Shown here in pieces: positions 20,246-29,375 of a stretch of DNA of 64,000 nucleotides. This DNA is from Variovorax boronicumulans. Its GTDB lineage: Bacteria > Pseudomonadota > Gammaproteobacteria > Burkholderiales > Burkholderiaceae_C. The notes below the pieces were generated by a model. The model saw only the letters and a program-made list of their open reading frames with translations, was not told the origin of the DNA and made no database searches. A program made the translations under genes and the position numbers. Location of the stretch: contig NZ_JARXVG010000009.1 in the NCBI RefSeq assembly GCF_029892485.1, forward strand, positions 124,001 to 188,000. The letters run 5' to 3'. Within the stretch, counting starts at the first letter, position 1; every line of letters begins with the position of its first letter.

Positions 20246-20302
20246 GCATTTCCTACTCGGCGGTAGCAAGGCTCTACCGGCGGGTAGCAATTGGAGAAAT
20301 GC
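20246..20302. repeat. Nested inverted repeats between the two binding-protein genes
   Basis: GCATTTC (20246-20252) pairs with GAAATGC (20296-20302) and encloses two small hairpins, CTAC-TCGGCG-GTAG and CTACC-GGCG-GGTAG. Each hairpin is followed by CAA, so they also form a direct repeat (CGGCGGTAGCAA and CGGCGGGTAGCAA). It could be an mRNA-stabilising cloverleaf at the end of the first gene or a tandem operator for the second. Confidence 0.5.
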
Positions 20303-20303
20303 G

Positions 20304-20390
20304 CTGTCGCCTGCGCGATAGAAACGGGCCTTCGCGGCCACCCCCTTACGGGCATTCCCTGAGGGGAGGGGCTGGGAACGCTTGTACGCT
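20304..20390 (+). promoter_or_regulatory. Leader block 2, duplicated upstream of the second binding-protein gene
   Basis: This block repeats the words CTGTCGC, GATAGAAA, GGGCATTCCCT (ending 20360) and CTTGTACGCT (20381-20390) of the block before copy 1, with the same 20-bp internal gap. The bases between the words differ, so the words appear to be selected rather than simply left from a recent duplication. Confidence 0.55.
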
Positions 20391-20433
20391 CGTGCAAGGC
20401 TTTTTGATTCGGTTTGACCAGGAGATATAGATC

Positions 20434-21678
20434 GTGAAGTTCGCTCTGAAAATCGCTACCGCAGCCATCCTTGCCGCGAGTGCCTCCGGCGCTCTGGCCC
20501 AGAAGGGTGAAACCGTCAAGATCGCATGGCTGGACCCGCTCTCGGGCCTCATGGCCGCGGTGGGCACGAACCAGCTCAAGACCTTCCAGTTCCTGGCCGA
20601 AGAATTCAACAAGAAGAACGTGGCCGGCGTGAAGTTCGAAGTCATCGGGATCGACAACAAGCTCAGCCCCCAGGAAACCACCAGCGCACTGCGCTCGGCC
20701 ATGGACCAGGGCGCGCGCTACGTGGTGCAGGGCAACGGCTCGGGCCCGGCGCTCGCCATCATCGATGCGCTGGAAAAGCACAACGCCCGCAACCCGGGCA
20801 AGGAAGTGCTCTACATCAACTACGCAGCGGTCGATCCCGACCTCACCAACAGCAAGTGCAGCTACTGGCACTTCCGCCTCGATGCCGACACCTCCATGAA
20901 GATGGAGGCGCTCACCACCTTCATGAAGGACCAGACCGACATCAAGAAGGTCTACCTCATCAACCAGAACTACTCGCACGGCCAGCAGGTCTCCAAGTAC
21001 GCCAAGGACAACCTGAAGAGCAAGCGCCCCGACGTCGAGATCGTCGGCGACGACCTGCATCCGCTGGCCCAGGTGCGCGACTTCGCGCCGTACATCGCCA
21101 AGATCAAGGCCTCGGGCGCCGACACGGTCATCACCGGCAACTGGGGCTCCGACCTCGCGCTGCTCATCAAGTCGGCCAACGATGCGGGCCTGAACGTCAA
21201 GTTCTACACCTACTACGCCGTGACCAACGGCACCCCGACCGCCATGGGCGCAGCCTCGGACGGCAAGGTCTACCAGGTGGGCTACAGCCACTACAACGCG
21301 CCGGGACCGGTGCAGCCGCTGATGGGCGAGTTCAAGAAGCGCTTCAACGACGACATGTACACCACCGATATCTACACGGTGTATGCCATGCTGAGCGAAG
21401 CGTTCGCGCGCACCAAGTCGACCGAGCCGGTGAAGGTCGCGGCCGCGATGGAAGGCATGAAGTTCAAGAGCTTCAACGGCGACGTCGAAATGCGCAAGGC
21501 CGACCACCAGCTGCAGCAGGGCTTGTGGATCACGCGCTGGCAGAAGGCCGACGCCAAGAACCCGTACAGCCCGGAAAACACCGGCTACACGCTGGCCCCG
21601 GTGAAGTACTACGAGCCCTACGTCTCGAGCACCCCGACGACGTGCCAGATGAAGCGACCCGGCGCCGCGGCTTCCTGA
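20434..21678 (+). CDS. Branched-chain amino acid-type ABC transporter substrate-binding protein, copy 2
   Basis: This 414-residue paralogue of the preceding gene starts at GTG with AGGAG about ten bases upstream. The signal peptide ends SGALA before QKGE. The mature proteins are near-identical over long stretches and differ mainly around residues 260-310 (for example YYAVTNGTPT against YYAPGAGTPT), a region of the second lobe, so ligand preference may differ. A strong terminator follows and separates it from livH, which should make the binding protein more abundant than the permease. Confidence 0.92.
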   Translation: MKFALKIATAAILAASASGALAQKGETVKIAWLDPLSGLMAAVGTNQLKTFQFLAEEFNKKNVAGVKFEVIGIDNKLSPQETTSALRSAMDQGARYVVQGNGSGPALAIIDALEKHNARNPGKEVLYINYAAVDPDLTNSKCSYWHFRLDADTSMKMEALTTFMKDQTDIKKVYLINQNYSHGQQVSKYAKDNLKSKRPDVEIVGDDLHPLAQVRDFAPYIAKIKASGADTVITGNWGSDLALLIKSANDAGLNVKFYTYYAVTNGTPTAMGAASDGKVYQVGYSHYNAPGPVQPLMGEFKKRFNDDMYTTDIYTVYAMLSEAFARTKSTEPVKVAAAMEGMKFKSFNGDVEMRKADHQLQQGLWITRWQKADAKNPYSPENTGYTLAPVKYYEPYVSSTPTTCQMKRPGAAAS

Positions 21679-21696
21679 TCTGTCGCCTAGCTGGTC

Positions 21697-21732
21697 GAGG
21701 CCCGACTTCAACACTCGGGCCTCTTTCTTTTT
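21697..21732 (+). terminator. Rho-independent terminator between binding-protein and permease genes
   Basis: GAGGCCCGA (21697-21705), a 9-nt loop and TCGGGCCTC (21715-21723) form a perfect 9-bp stem, followed by TTTCTTTTT. It lies 18 bp after the stop of the second binding-protein gene and 18 bp before livH, so livHMGF must be reached by read-through or from a promoter not seen here. Confidence 0.9.
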
Positions 21733-21750
21733 CACGCATCCGAAAGACCG

Positions 21751-22704
21751 ATGAACGTCGAATTCTTCGTCATCTCGCTGCTCAACGGCGTCAGCTACGG
21801 CTTGCTGTTGTTCATGCTGAGCTCTGGCCTTACGCTGATCTTCAGCATGATGGGCGTGCTCAACTTCGCGCACGCCAGCTTCTACATGCTCGGCGCCTAC
21901 ATTGCGTACACGCTGTCGAACATCATCGGCTTCTGGCCGGCGCTGTTCATCGCGCCGCTGCTGGTGGGCCTGCTGGGTGCCGCGTTCGAGCGCTACAGCC
22001 TGCGCCGGGTCCACAAGTTCGGCCACGTGCCCGAACTGCTGGTGACCTTCGGCCTGTCGTACCTCATCCTCGAGCTCGTGCAGTTGGCATGGGGCCGCTC
22101 GACCGTGCCTTACGGCCTGCCGACGCAACTGCAGGGCCCGCTGTTCTCGCTGTACGGCACGCAGTTTCCGAAATCGCGCTCCTTCATCATGCTGGTGGCG
22201 GTGCTGATGCTCATCTCGGTGTGGCTGCTGCTCACGCGCACCCGCATCGGCCTGGTGATCCAGGCGGCGCTCAAGCACCCCGACATGGTCGAGGCGCTGG
22301 GCCACAACGTGCCGCGCGTGTTCATGCTGGTGTTCGGCGGCGGCGCCGCGCTCGCGGGCCTCGCGGGCGTGGTCGGCGGCAACACCTATGTCACCGAGCC
22401 CGCGATGGCGGCCTCGGTCGGCTCGATCATCTTCGTGGTGGTTGTGGTCGGCGGCATGGGCTCGCTGGCCGGTGCGTTCCTCGCGTCGCTGCTGATCGGC
22501 ATCATCCAGACCTTCGCGGTCGCCATGGACCAATCGCTGGCCACGGGCCTGCGCGCCATCGGCATGACGGTGACCGACCAGACCTTCGGCTACGAGCTCC
22601 TCAAGCTCACGATCTCGCAGGTTGCGCCGATCCTTCCGTACCTGTTCCTGGTGCTGATCCTCATCTTCCGGCCCAAGGGTCTTCTGGGCACGCGAGAGGA
22701 CTGA
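21751..22704 (+). CDS. livH: ABC transporter permease, LivH family
   Basis: This 317-residue inner-membrane protein has about eight hydrophobic segments and the LivH signature near the N-terminus (SSGLTLIFSMMGVLNFAHASFYMLGAY). The cytoplasmic coupling loop near GLVIQAALKHPDMVEALGHN is typical. It pairs with the LivM-like permease starting 4 bp after its stop. Together with LivG and LivF they form the importer served by the two upstream binding proteins. The symbol reflects family membership, not proven amino-acid transport. Confidence 0.93.
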   Translation: MNVEFFVISLLNGVSYGLLLFMLSSGLTLIFSMMGVLNFAHASFYMLGAYIAYTLSNIIGFWPALFIAPLLVGLLGAAFERYSLRRVHKFGHVPELLVTFGLSYLILELVQLAWGRSTVPYGLPTQLQGPLFSLYGTQFPKSRSFIMLVAVLMLISVWLLLTRTRIGLVIQAALKHPDMVEALGHNVPRVFMLVFGGGAALAGLAGVVGGNTYVTEPAMAASVGSIIFVVVVVGGMGSLAGAFLASLLIGIIQTFAVAMDQSLATGLRAIGMTVTDQTFGYELLKLTISQVAPILPYLFLVLILIFRPKGLLGTRED

Positions 22705-22708
22705 CACC

Positions 22709-24013
22709 ATGACCACAGCAACCACACAGTACTACCGCTTCAAGCCCTGGAACATCGGGCGCTACCTGATCTGGACGCTCTTCGCGGTCGTGCTGATCAT
22801 TTCGCCGCTGCTGTTCAAGAGCAGCCTGGCACTCACGATGCTCTCGCAGATGGGCTACCTCATCATCATCTGCCTGAGCTACAACATCCTCCTGGGGCAG
22901 GGCGGCATGCTGAGCTTCGGCCATGCGGTGTACGTCGGGCTCGGCTCGTTCCTGGCGATCCATGCGATGAACATGGGCGCCAAGGGCGGCATGCAGATTC
23001 CACTGGTGCTCATTCCGCTGGTGGGCGGCCTGGCCGGCATGTTCTTCGCAATCTTGCTGGGCTTTGTGACCACCAAGAAGTCGGGCACCACCTTCGCGAT
23101 GATCACGATGGGCATCGGCGAACTGGTGGCCTCGATGGCGCTGATGTTCCCGAGCTTCTTCGGCGGCGAGGGCGGCATCACCACCGACCGCGTGTACGGC
23201 CCGACTTTCTTCGGCTTCAACTTCGGTTCGCAGATCCAGGTGTACTACCTGATCGCCGCGTACTGCTTCGTCTGCACCGCGCTCATGTATGCCTTCACCG
23301 GCACGCCGCTCGGCCGCATGCTGAATGCGGTGCGCGACAACCCGGAGCGCGTGGAGTTCATCGGCTACAACACGCAGCGCGTGCGCTACTTCGCGTTCAT
23401 CATCGCGGGCTTTTTCGCCGGCATCGGCGGTGGCCTGGCCTCGATCAACTTCGAGATCGTGAACGCCGCCGACAGCTTGAACGCCATCCGCTCGGGCGGC
23501 TACCTGCTGTTCACCTTCCTGGGTGGCGCGGTGTTCTTCTTCGGGCCGATCATCGGCGCGGTGCTGCTGGTGTTCGCATCGATCCTGCTGTCGGAACTGT
23601 CGAAGGCCTGGCAGCTGTACTTCGGCCTGGTGTTCGTGTTCATGGTGATGTTCGCCCCCGGCGGCATCGCGAGCCTGATCATGATGAACCTGCGCGTGGC
23701 CAAGTTCGGCAAGTTCGACCGCTTCTGGTGGTTGTACCTCGCGCTCGCGGTAGCGCTGGTTCCGGTCGTCGTCGGCGCGGCTGCGCTGATCGAGATGATC
23801 TATCACATCCAGCTGAATGCGGCGATGGGCCCGACGCTGAACTTCTTCGGTGTGGCGCTCGATACCGCGGGTGTCGGCAGCTGGCTGGGCGCAGCGGTGA
23901 TCCTGGCCATCGGCCTGGGCGCGCTGGAAGTGGCACGGCGCCGCTTCGTGCGCGTCTGGGGCCATGCGCAAGAAGAAATCGAAGCAGAAATCAAACGTCG
24001 GGAGGCGGCGTAA
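22709..24013 (+). CDS. livM: ABC transporter permease, LivM family, with C-terminal membrane extension
   Basis: This 434-residue permease has the LivM core (YNILLGQGGMLSFGHAVY near residues 59-76 and the coupling motif GRMLNAVRDNPERVEFIGYN around 205-223). After the core (about residue 330) come two more hydrophobic segments (about 343-363 and 388-406) and a charged tail ending EIEAEIKRREAA. Typical LivM proteins are nearer 320-360 residues, so the C-terminal extension is noteworthy. Its TAA stop overlaps the livG start (TAATG). Confidence 0.92.
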   Translation: MTTATTQYYRFKPWNIGRYLIWTLFAVVLIISPLLFKSSLALTMLSQMGYLIIICLSYNILLGQGGMLSFGHAVYVGLGSFLAIHAMNMGAKGGMQIPLVLIPLVGGLAGMFFAILLGFVTTKKSGTTFAMITMGIGELVASMALMFPSFFGGEGGITTDRVYGPTFFGFNFGSQIQVYYLIAAYCFVCTALMYAFTGTPLGRMLNAVRDNPERVEFIGYNTQRVRYFAFIIAGFFAGIGGGLASINFEIVNAADSLNAIRSGGYLLFTFLGGAVFFFGPIIGAVLLVFASILLSELSKAWQLYFGLVFVFMVMFAPGGIASLIMMNLRVAKFGKFDRFWWLYLALAVALVPVVVGAAALIEMIYHIQLNAAMGPTLNFFGVALDTAGVGSWLGAAVILAIGLGALEVARRRFVRVWGHAQEEIEAEIKRREAA

Positions 24014-24789
24014 TGAGCGCGCAACACGCACTGGAACTGAAGGCGCTGCGCAAGAACTTCGGCAAGACCGAGATCATTCGCGGCGTGGACCTGGCGGTGA
24101 ACGCCGGCGAACGCGTGGCCATCATCGGCCCGAACGGGGCGGGCAAGTCGACGCTGTTCAACCTGATCAGCGGTCGCCTCACGCCCACCAGCGGCGAGGT
24201 GCTGCTGAACGGCGAGCGCATCGACGGCAAGAAGCCCTACGAGATCAACCGGCTGGGGCTCTCGCGCAGCTTCCAGATCACGAACATCTTCCCGAAGCTG
24301 AGCGTGTTCGAGAACCTGCGCTGCGGGGTGCTGTGGAGCCTGGGCTACAAGTACACGTTCCTGCGCTTTCTCTCGAACCTGGACGACGCGAATGCGCGCA
24401 CCGAGGAGCTCATCAAGCAGATCGGCCTGGAGCGCAAGCGCGACGTGCATGCGGTGAACCTCACCTATGCCGAGCAGCGCGCACTGGAAATCGGCGTGAC
24501 GATCGCGGGCGGTGCGGGCGTGATCCTGCTGGACGAGCCCACGGCCGGCATGAGCAAGACCGAGACCTCGCACTTCATCTCGCTCATCAAGCAGGTGACG
24601 GTCGGCAAGACGCTGCTGACGGTGGAGCACGACATGGGCGTGGTCTTCGGCCTCGCCGACAAGATCGCGGTGGTGGTGTATGGCGAGGTGATCGCCTTCG
24701 ACACGCCCGCCGCCGTTCGCGCCAATGCGCGGGTTCAAGAGGCGTATCTGGGTTCGTCGGTCGCCGACGCGCAAGGGGCGGGACACTGA
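24013..24789 (+). CDS. livG: ABC transporter ATP-binding protein, LivG family
   Basis: This 258-residue ATPase has a standard Walker A (GPNGAGKST, around residue 42) and Walker B (VILLDEPTAG). The signature region reads LTYAEQRALEIG instead of the usual LSYGQQR of LivG proteins, and the D-loop region reads GMSKTET rather than GLNPxET. The start overlaps the livM stop and the gene is one base from livF. It should pair with LivF to power the LivHM permease. Confidence 0.93.
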   Translation: MSAQHALELKALRKNFGKTEIIRGVDLAVNAGERVAIIGPNGAGKSTLFNLISGRLTPTSGEVLLNGERIDGKKPYEINRLGLSRSFQITNIFPKLSVFENLRCGVLWSLGYKYTFLRFLSNLDDANARTEELIKQIGLERKRDVHAVNLTYAEQRALEIGVTIAGGAGVILLDEPTAGMSKTETSHFISLIKQVTVGKTLLTVEHDMGVVFGLADKIAVVVYGEVIAFDTPAAVRANARVQEAYLGSSVADAQGAGH

Positions 24790-24790
24790 C

Positions 24791-25486
24791 ATGCTGAAGC
24801 TTCACGACATCCACGCCTACTACGGCAAGAGCCATGTGCTGCATGGCGTTTCCTTCGACGTCGGCCCCGGCGAGATCGTCGCGCTGCTGGGCCGCAACGG
24901 CTCGGGTCGCTCGACCACTGCCAAGGCCATCATGGGTCTGGTGCATGCCGAGGGCACGCTGCGCTGGAAGGACCAGGACATCCTGCGCAAGAAGGCTTAC
25001 GAAATCGCCCACCTGGGCATCGGCTACGTGCCCGAGAACCGCGACATCTTCCCCAAGCTCACGGTGCACCAGAACCTGCTCTTGGGGCAGAAGGGCACGG
25101 GCAAAGGCAGCCGCTGGCAGTTCGACGACATGTACAACATGTTCCCGCGCCTGAAGGAGCGCCAGCACACCGAAGCGGGCGTGCTCTCGGGCGGCGAGCA
25201 GCAGATGCTCACGCTGTGCCGCACGCTGATGGGCGACCCCGACCTGATCATCATCGACGAGCCGACCGAAGGCCTTGCGCCCAAGATCGTCGAGCTGGTG
25301 GGGCAGTACCTGCGCACGCTCAAGGACAAGGGCATCTCGGTGCTGCTGATCGAGCAGAAGCTCACCATCGCGATGCAGATCTCCGACCGTGCGCTCGTCA
25401 TGGGCCACGGCAGCATTGTGTTCGACGGCACGCCCGACAGCCTGCGCGCCGATGCCACCACTCGCAAAGAGTGGCTGGAGGTTTAG
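24791..25486 (+). CDS. livF: ABC transporter ATP-binding protein, LivF family, with Arg in Walker A
   Basis: This 231-residue ATPase has a normal signature (LSGGEQQ), Walker B (LIIIDEPTEGLAP) and H-loop-like region. Walker A, however, reads GRNGSGRST at residues 34-42: the invariant Lys is replaced by Arg40 (codon CGC at 24908-24910). In most ABC ATPases the Lys contacts ATP phosphates, so this site may bind or hydrolyse ATP differently from the LivG site. ATG 24791 follows the livG stop by one base. Confidence 0.93.
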   Translation: MLKLHDIHAYYGKSHVLHGVSFDVGPGEIVALLGRNGSGRSTTAKAIMGLVHAEGTLRWKDQDILRKKAYEIAHLGIGYVPENRDIFPKLTVHQNLLLGQKGTGKGSRWQFDDMYNMFPRLKERQHTEAGVLSGGEQQMLTLCRTLMGDPDLIIIDEPTEGLAPKIVELVGQYLRTLKDKGISVLLIEQKLTIAMQISDRALVMGHGSIVFDGTPDSLRADATTRKEWLEV

Positions 25487-25490
25487 CAAA

Positions 25491-25581
25491 CCCCCAGGCT
25501 TCGCGCACTTCGTGTCGCTAGGCCAACCCCCTTGCAGGGGGCAACACCAGCGGCCCGGCAAAGCCGGTTCCGCGGTGTTCC
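25491..25581. repeat. Interspersed intergenic repeat, copy A
   Basis: About 91 bp, starting CCCCCAGGCTTCGCGC and ending GGTTCCGCGGTGTTCC, with internal hairpins around CCCCCTTGCAGGGGG and GGCCCGGCAAAGCCGG. A copy of about 92 bp in the same orientation lies at 30556-30647, and a diverged relative at 6091-6160. No coding potential is seen; it resembles a REP-like dispersed element. Confidence 0.8.
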
Positions 25582-25636
25582 CCCAAAAGTCCCGCCCTCC
25601 GCACGAAGGGCTTGTCGCTACAGCGACTGCATGCCA

Positions 25637-25664
25637 TTGTTGCGTCGCGACAAAAGCCTAGAAT
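25637..25664 (+). promoter_or_regulatory. Putative promoter of the hydratase/dehydrogenase gene
   Basis: TTGTTG (25637-25642), 16 bp and TAGAAT (25659-25664) form a plausible -35/-10 pair, giving a leader of about 55 nt that includes a pyrimidine-rich run (about 25688-25706). A short inverted repeat GTCGCT-AC-AGCGAC (25614-25627) lies just upstream and could be an operator. Confidence 0.5.
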
Positions 25665-25724
25665 CCCTCGAAAAAGAACACTCGTGCTTTTTCTTCTTTT
25701 TCTTCACACACCAAGGAACGCAGC

Positions 25725-27830
25725 ATGACGGCTGAATACAAAGTGCTCGGCGATGTCGCCGTGATCACACTGACCAACCCTCCGGTCAACGGTCTCGGTT
25801 TCTCGACCCGCATCGGCATCACCGATGGCTTGGCCAAGGCCAATGCCGACGACGCCGTCAGGGCCATCGTCATCACCGGCGCCGGCAAGGCGTTCTCCGG
25901 CGGTGCGGACATCAAGGAATTCGGCACGCCCAAGGCGCTGCAAGAGCCCAACCTGCTGAGCGTGATCCTCACGCTCGAAGCCTCTCCCAAGCCCATCGTT
26001 GCAGCCATCCACTCCGTGTGCATGGGCGGCGGCCTCGAGCTGGCGCTCGGCTGCCACTACCGCGTGGCAGCACCCGGCACCAGCATCGCGCTGCCCGAAG
26101 TCAAGCTCGGCCTCATTCCAGGCGCTGGCGGCACGCAGCGCCTGCCGCGCGTGATCGGCGTGGAAACCGCCCTCAACATGATCGTGAGCGGCGAGCCGGT
26201 GAAGAGCGAACTGCTCGCGAGCCTGCCGGGCCAGAAGCTGTTCGACAAGCTGGCCGCATCGGCCGAATCGGTGTTCGACGAAGCCGTGGCCTTCGCCAAG
26301 AGCGTGGCTGGCAAGACAGGCGAGGCGCTGCCGCTGGTGCGCAACCTGCCGTGCAAGCACCCGCAAGGCGACGCCTACTTCCAGTTCACCAAGAACATGG
26401 TGGGCGGCATGTCCAAGAACTACCCGGCGCCGCTGATGTGCATCGACGCCGTGCAGGCCGCGACGAAGATGAAGTTTGACCAAGGCATGGCCGAGGAGCG
26501 CCGCATCTTCACCGCGCTGATGTTCACGCCCGAATCGCTGGCACTGCGCCACCTGTTCATGGCCGAGCGCGCAGCTTCGAAGATTCCCGATGTGGCTGAC
26601 GACACCCCCAAGCGCGAAATCAAGGCCGTGGGCGTGATCGGCGCCGGCACCATGGGCGGCGGCATCTCGATGAATTTCCTGAACGCGGGCATCCCCGTGA
26701 AGATTCTCGAGATGAAGCAGGAGGCGCTCGACCGCGGCATTGCCACCATCAAGAAGAACTACGAAGCCCAGGTCAAGAAGGGCAAGCTCAAGCAGGACAA
26801 GTACGAGCAACGCATGGCGCTGCTGAGCACCACGCTGAGCTACGACGACCTGAAGGATGCCGACCTCATCATCGAAGCGGTGTTCGAGGAAATCGGCGTC
26901 AAGGAAAAGGTCTTCAAGGAACTCGACCGCGTGGCCAAGAAGGGCGCGATCCTGGCCTCCAACACCTCGACGCTGGACGTCGACAAGATCGCCTCGTTCA
27001 CCGACCGTCCGCAGGACGTGGTCGGCATGCACTTCTTCAGCCCGGCCAACGTGATGAAGCTGCTCGAAGTGGTGCGCGGCAAGGCCACCGCCAAGGACGT
27101 GCTCGCCACGGTCATGGCCATCGGCAAGAAGATCAAGAAGACCTCGGTGGTCTCGGGCGTGTGCGACGGCTTCATCGGCAACCGCATGATCGAGCAGTAC
27201 TCGCGTCAGGCCGGCTTCCTGCTCGACGAAGGCGCGACGCCGCAGCAGGTGGACAAGGCCGTCGAGAAGTTCGGCTTTGCCATGGGCCCGTTCCGCATGG
27301 GCGACCTGGCCGGCAACGACATCGGCTGGGCGATTCGCAAGCGCCGCGCCACCGAACGCGCCGACATGAAGTACAGCCGCACGGCCGACAAGCTCTGCGA
27401 ACTGGGCCGCTTCGGCCAGAAGACCGGGGCAGGGTGGTACGACTACCAGGCCGGCAAGCGCGATGCGATTCCCTCGGAACTCGTCAACAAGATGATCGAG
27501 GACCACCGCAAGGAACTGGGCATCACGCCGCGCAAGATCTCCGACGAAGAGATCGTGCAACGCCTGGTGTACGCCCTCGTCAACGAAGGCGCGCATATCC
27601 TGGAAGACGGCATTGCCTCGAAGTCCGGCGACATCGACATGGTGTACCTCACGGGCTACGGTTTCCCGATCTGGCGCGGCGGCCCGATGCACTACGCATC
27701 GCAGGTGGGCCTCTACAACGTGGCCGAGTCGATGAAGCGCTTTGCGAAGAACCCGCGCGACGACGCCGAGTTCTGGCAGCCGGCGCCGCTGATCCAGAAG
27801 CTGGTGGCCGAAGGCAAGTCCTTCAGCTGA
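25725..27830 (+). CDS. Bifunctional enoyl-CoA hydratase/3-hydroxyacyl-CoA dehydrogenase (FadB/FadJ-like)
   Basis: This 701-residue fusion performs two beta-oxidation steps: hydration of enoyl-CoA and NAD-dependent oxidation of 3-hydroxyacyl-CoA. The N-terminal crotonase domain has the oxyanion segment [10 protein letters not shown] and catalytic Glu105 and Glu125 (GGGLE and [20 protein letters not shown]). The NAD-binding motif [11 protein letters not shown] starts near residue 303, and the dehydrogenase His is in [15 protein letters not shown]. FadB proteins are usually about 715-730 residues. The thiolase partner is two genes downstream, separated by an M20 peptidase gene. Confidence 0.95.
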   Translation: MTAEYKVLGDVAVITLTNPPVNGLGFSTRIGITDGLAKANADDAVRAIVITGAGKAFSGGADIKEFGTPKALQEPNLLSVILTLEASPKPIVAAIHSVCMGGGLELALGCHYRVAAPGTSIALPEVKLGLIPGAGGTQRLPRVIGVETALNMIVSGEPVKSELLASLPGQKLFDKLAASAESVFDEAVAFAKSVAGKTGEALPLVRNLPCKHPQGDAYFQFTKNMVGGMSKNYPAPLMCIDAVQAATKMKFDQGMAEERRIFTALMFTPESLALRHLFMAERAASKIPDVADDTPKREIKAVGVIGAGTMGGGISMNFLNAGIPVKILEMKQEALDRGIATIKKNYEAQVKKGKLKQDKYEQRMALLSTTLSYDDLKDADLIIEAVFEEIGVKEKVFKELDRVAKKGAILASNTSTLDVDKIASFTDRPQDVVGMHFFSPANVMKLLEVVRGKATAKDVLATVMAIGKKIKKTSVVSGVCDGFIGNRMIEQYSRQAGFLLDEGATPQQVDKAVEKFGFAMGPFRMGDLAGNDIGWAIRKRRATERADMKYSRTADKLCELGRFGQKTGAGWYDYQAGKRDAIPSELVNKMIEDHRKELGITPRKISDEEIVQRLVYALVNEGAHILEDGIASKSGDIDMVYLTGYGFPIWRGGPMHYASQVGLYNVAESMKRFAKNPRDDAEFWQPAPLIQKLVAEGKSFS

Positions 27831-27856
27831 GACTGATCCGGGAGTCCTGACCGCCT

Positions 27857-29332
27857 ATGTTGAAACGCATCTTCCTCGGGCTGCTGCTGGCAATCCTGTT
27901 GCTGGTGGCCGCCGTGGCGGTCAAGACCTGGACCACGCCATCGCAGCAACTGGCGGTGGCGCCCGCACCCAAGCTGGACATCGACCTGCAGGCAGCCGCC
28001 AAGCGGCTTTCCACGGCGATCACGTTCCGCACGGTGTCGGGCCTCGATGACCCCGCCGCCAACGCGGCCGAGTTCGACAAGCTGCACGCCTACCTCGAAC
28101 AGCAGTACCCGAAGGTCCACGCCACCCTCAAGAAGGAAGTGGTGGGCAACAAGGCGCTGCTCTACACATGGACCGGCACCGACCCGTCGGCCAAGCCCAT
28201 CGCGTTGATGGCGCACCAGGACATGGTGCCCATCGCCCCCGGCACCGAGAAGGCCTGGACGGTCGACCCCTTCGCGGGCGAGATCAAGGACGGCTTCGTC
28301 TGGGGCCGCGGCACGCTCGACAACAAGAGCAATCTTTTCGCGCAGATGGAAGCCATCGAGCTGCTCATCGGCGCCGGCTTCAAGCCGAAGCAGACCGTCT
28401 ACCTCGTGATGGGCGACGACGAAGAGGTGAGCGGCCTGCGCGGTGCGCTGCCCATCGCCGAATTGCTCAAGTCGCGCAATGTGCGCCTCGACTGGGTGCT
28501 CGACGAAGGCCTGCTGGTGCTCGACGGCGTGCTGCCTGGCCTGTCCAAGCCCGCGGCGCTGATTGGCCTGGCCGAGAAGGGCTACGGCACCTTCTTTCTT
28601 TCGCTCGACACCGCCCCCGGCCATTCGTCGATGCCACCGCAGCACAGCGCCATCGGCAGCATGAGCGCCGCGCTCGCGCGGCTCGAAGCCAACCCGATGC
28701 CCGGTGGCATCAAAGGCGTGGCGGGCCAGATGTTCGGCGCGCTCGCACCCGAGATGAGCGGCGTCAACCGCGTGATGCTCTCCAACCTGTGGCTCACCGA
28801 GCCGCTGGTGCGCGGCCAGCTCGAGAAGAGCCCGAGCAGCAACGCGATGCTGCGCACGACCACCGCGCTCACCATCGTGCGCGCCGGCAACAAGGACAAC
28901 GTGCTGCCCGGCCGCGCCGAGGCTGCGGTCAACTTCCGCATCCTGCCGGGCGACTCGATCGACAGCGTCGAGGCCCACCTGCGCAAGGCTTTGGCCAACG
29001 ATGACATCAAGATCAAGCGGTATCCGGGCAACTCCGAGCCGTCGCCCGTGTCACCGACCGACAGCACAGGCTATCGGGCGATCCAGCAGGCCGTGCGCCA
29101 GACCTTTCCGGACGCCGTCGTGGCCCCGGGCCTGATGACCGCCGCCACCGATTCGCGCCACTTCAGCCTCGTGAGCGACGCCGTCTTCCGCTTCTCGCCG
29201 TTCCGCGTCAAGGGCGAAGACCTCGCGCGCTTTCACGGCAACAACGAACGCCTGGCCATCTCCAACTACGGCGAGATGATCGGCTTCTATCACCAGCTCC
29301 TGAGCAACACCAACGCTGCTCCGGCGCAATGA
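27857..29332 (+). CDS. Membrane-anchored M20 family metallopeptidase
   Basis: This 491-residue protein has an N-terminal hydrophobic anchor (about 5-23), so the catalytic domain should be periplasmic. Expected di-zinc ligands are visible: His120 in MAHQDMVP, Asp155 in [10 protein letters not shown], the Glu189/Glu190 pair in GDDEE, and a late His in TDSRHF. It resembles carboxypeptidase S-type M20 enzymes, which cleave dipeptides or N-acyl amino acids. It sits 26 bp after the hydratase/dehydrogenase and 43 bp before the thiolase, so it appears co-transcribed with them. The substrate is unknown. Confidence 0.88.
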   Translation: MLKRIFLGLLLAILLLVAAVAVKTWTTPSQQLAVAPAPKLDIDLQAAAKRLSTAITFRTVSGLDDPAANAAEFDKLHAYLEQQYPKVHATLKKEVVGNKALLYTWTGTDPSAKPIALMAHQDMVPIAPGTEKAWTVDPFAGEIKDGFVWGRGTLDNKSNLFAQMEAIELLIGAGFKPKQTVYLVMGDDEEVSGLRGALPIAELLKSRNVRLDWVLDEGLLVLDGVLPGLSKPAALIGLAEKGYGTFFLSLDTAPGHSSMPPQHSAIGSMSAALARLEANPMPGGIKGVAGQMFGALAPEMSGVNRVMLSNLWLTEPLVRGQLEKSPSSNAMLRTTTALTIVRAGNKDNVLPGRAEAAVNFRILPGDSIDSVEAHLRKALANDDIKIKRYPGNSEPSPVSPTDSTGYRAIQQAVRQTFPDAVVAPGLMTAATDSRHFSLVSDAVFRFSPFRVKGEDLARFHGNNERLAISNYGEMIGFYHQLLSNTNAAPAQ

Positions 29333-29375
29333 CGACCAACCCTCTTTTCCCCTTCCATCTTCAAAGGACCTCACC

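Noticed and set aside
20041-22725. 894-codon antisense frame across the second binding protein and livH
   Set aside because: His/Arg/Gln-rich shadow without domains, opposite well-identified genes.
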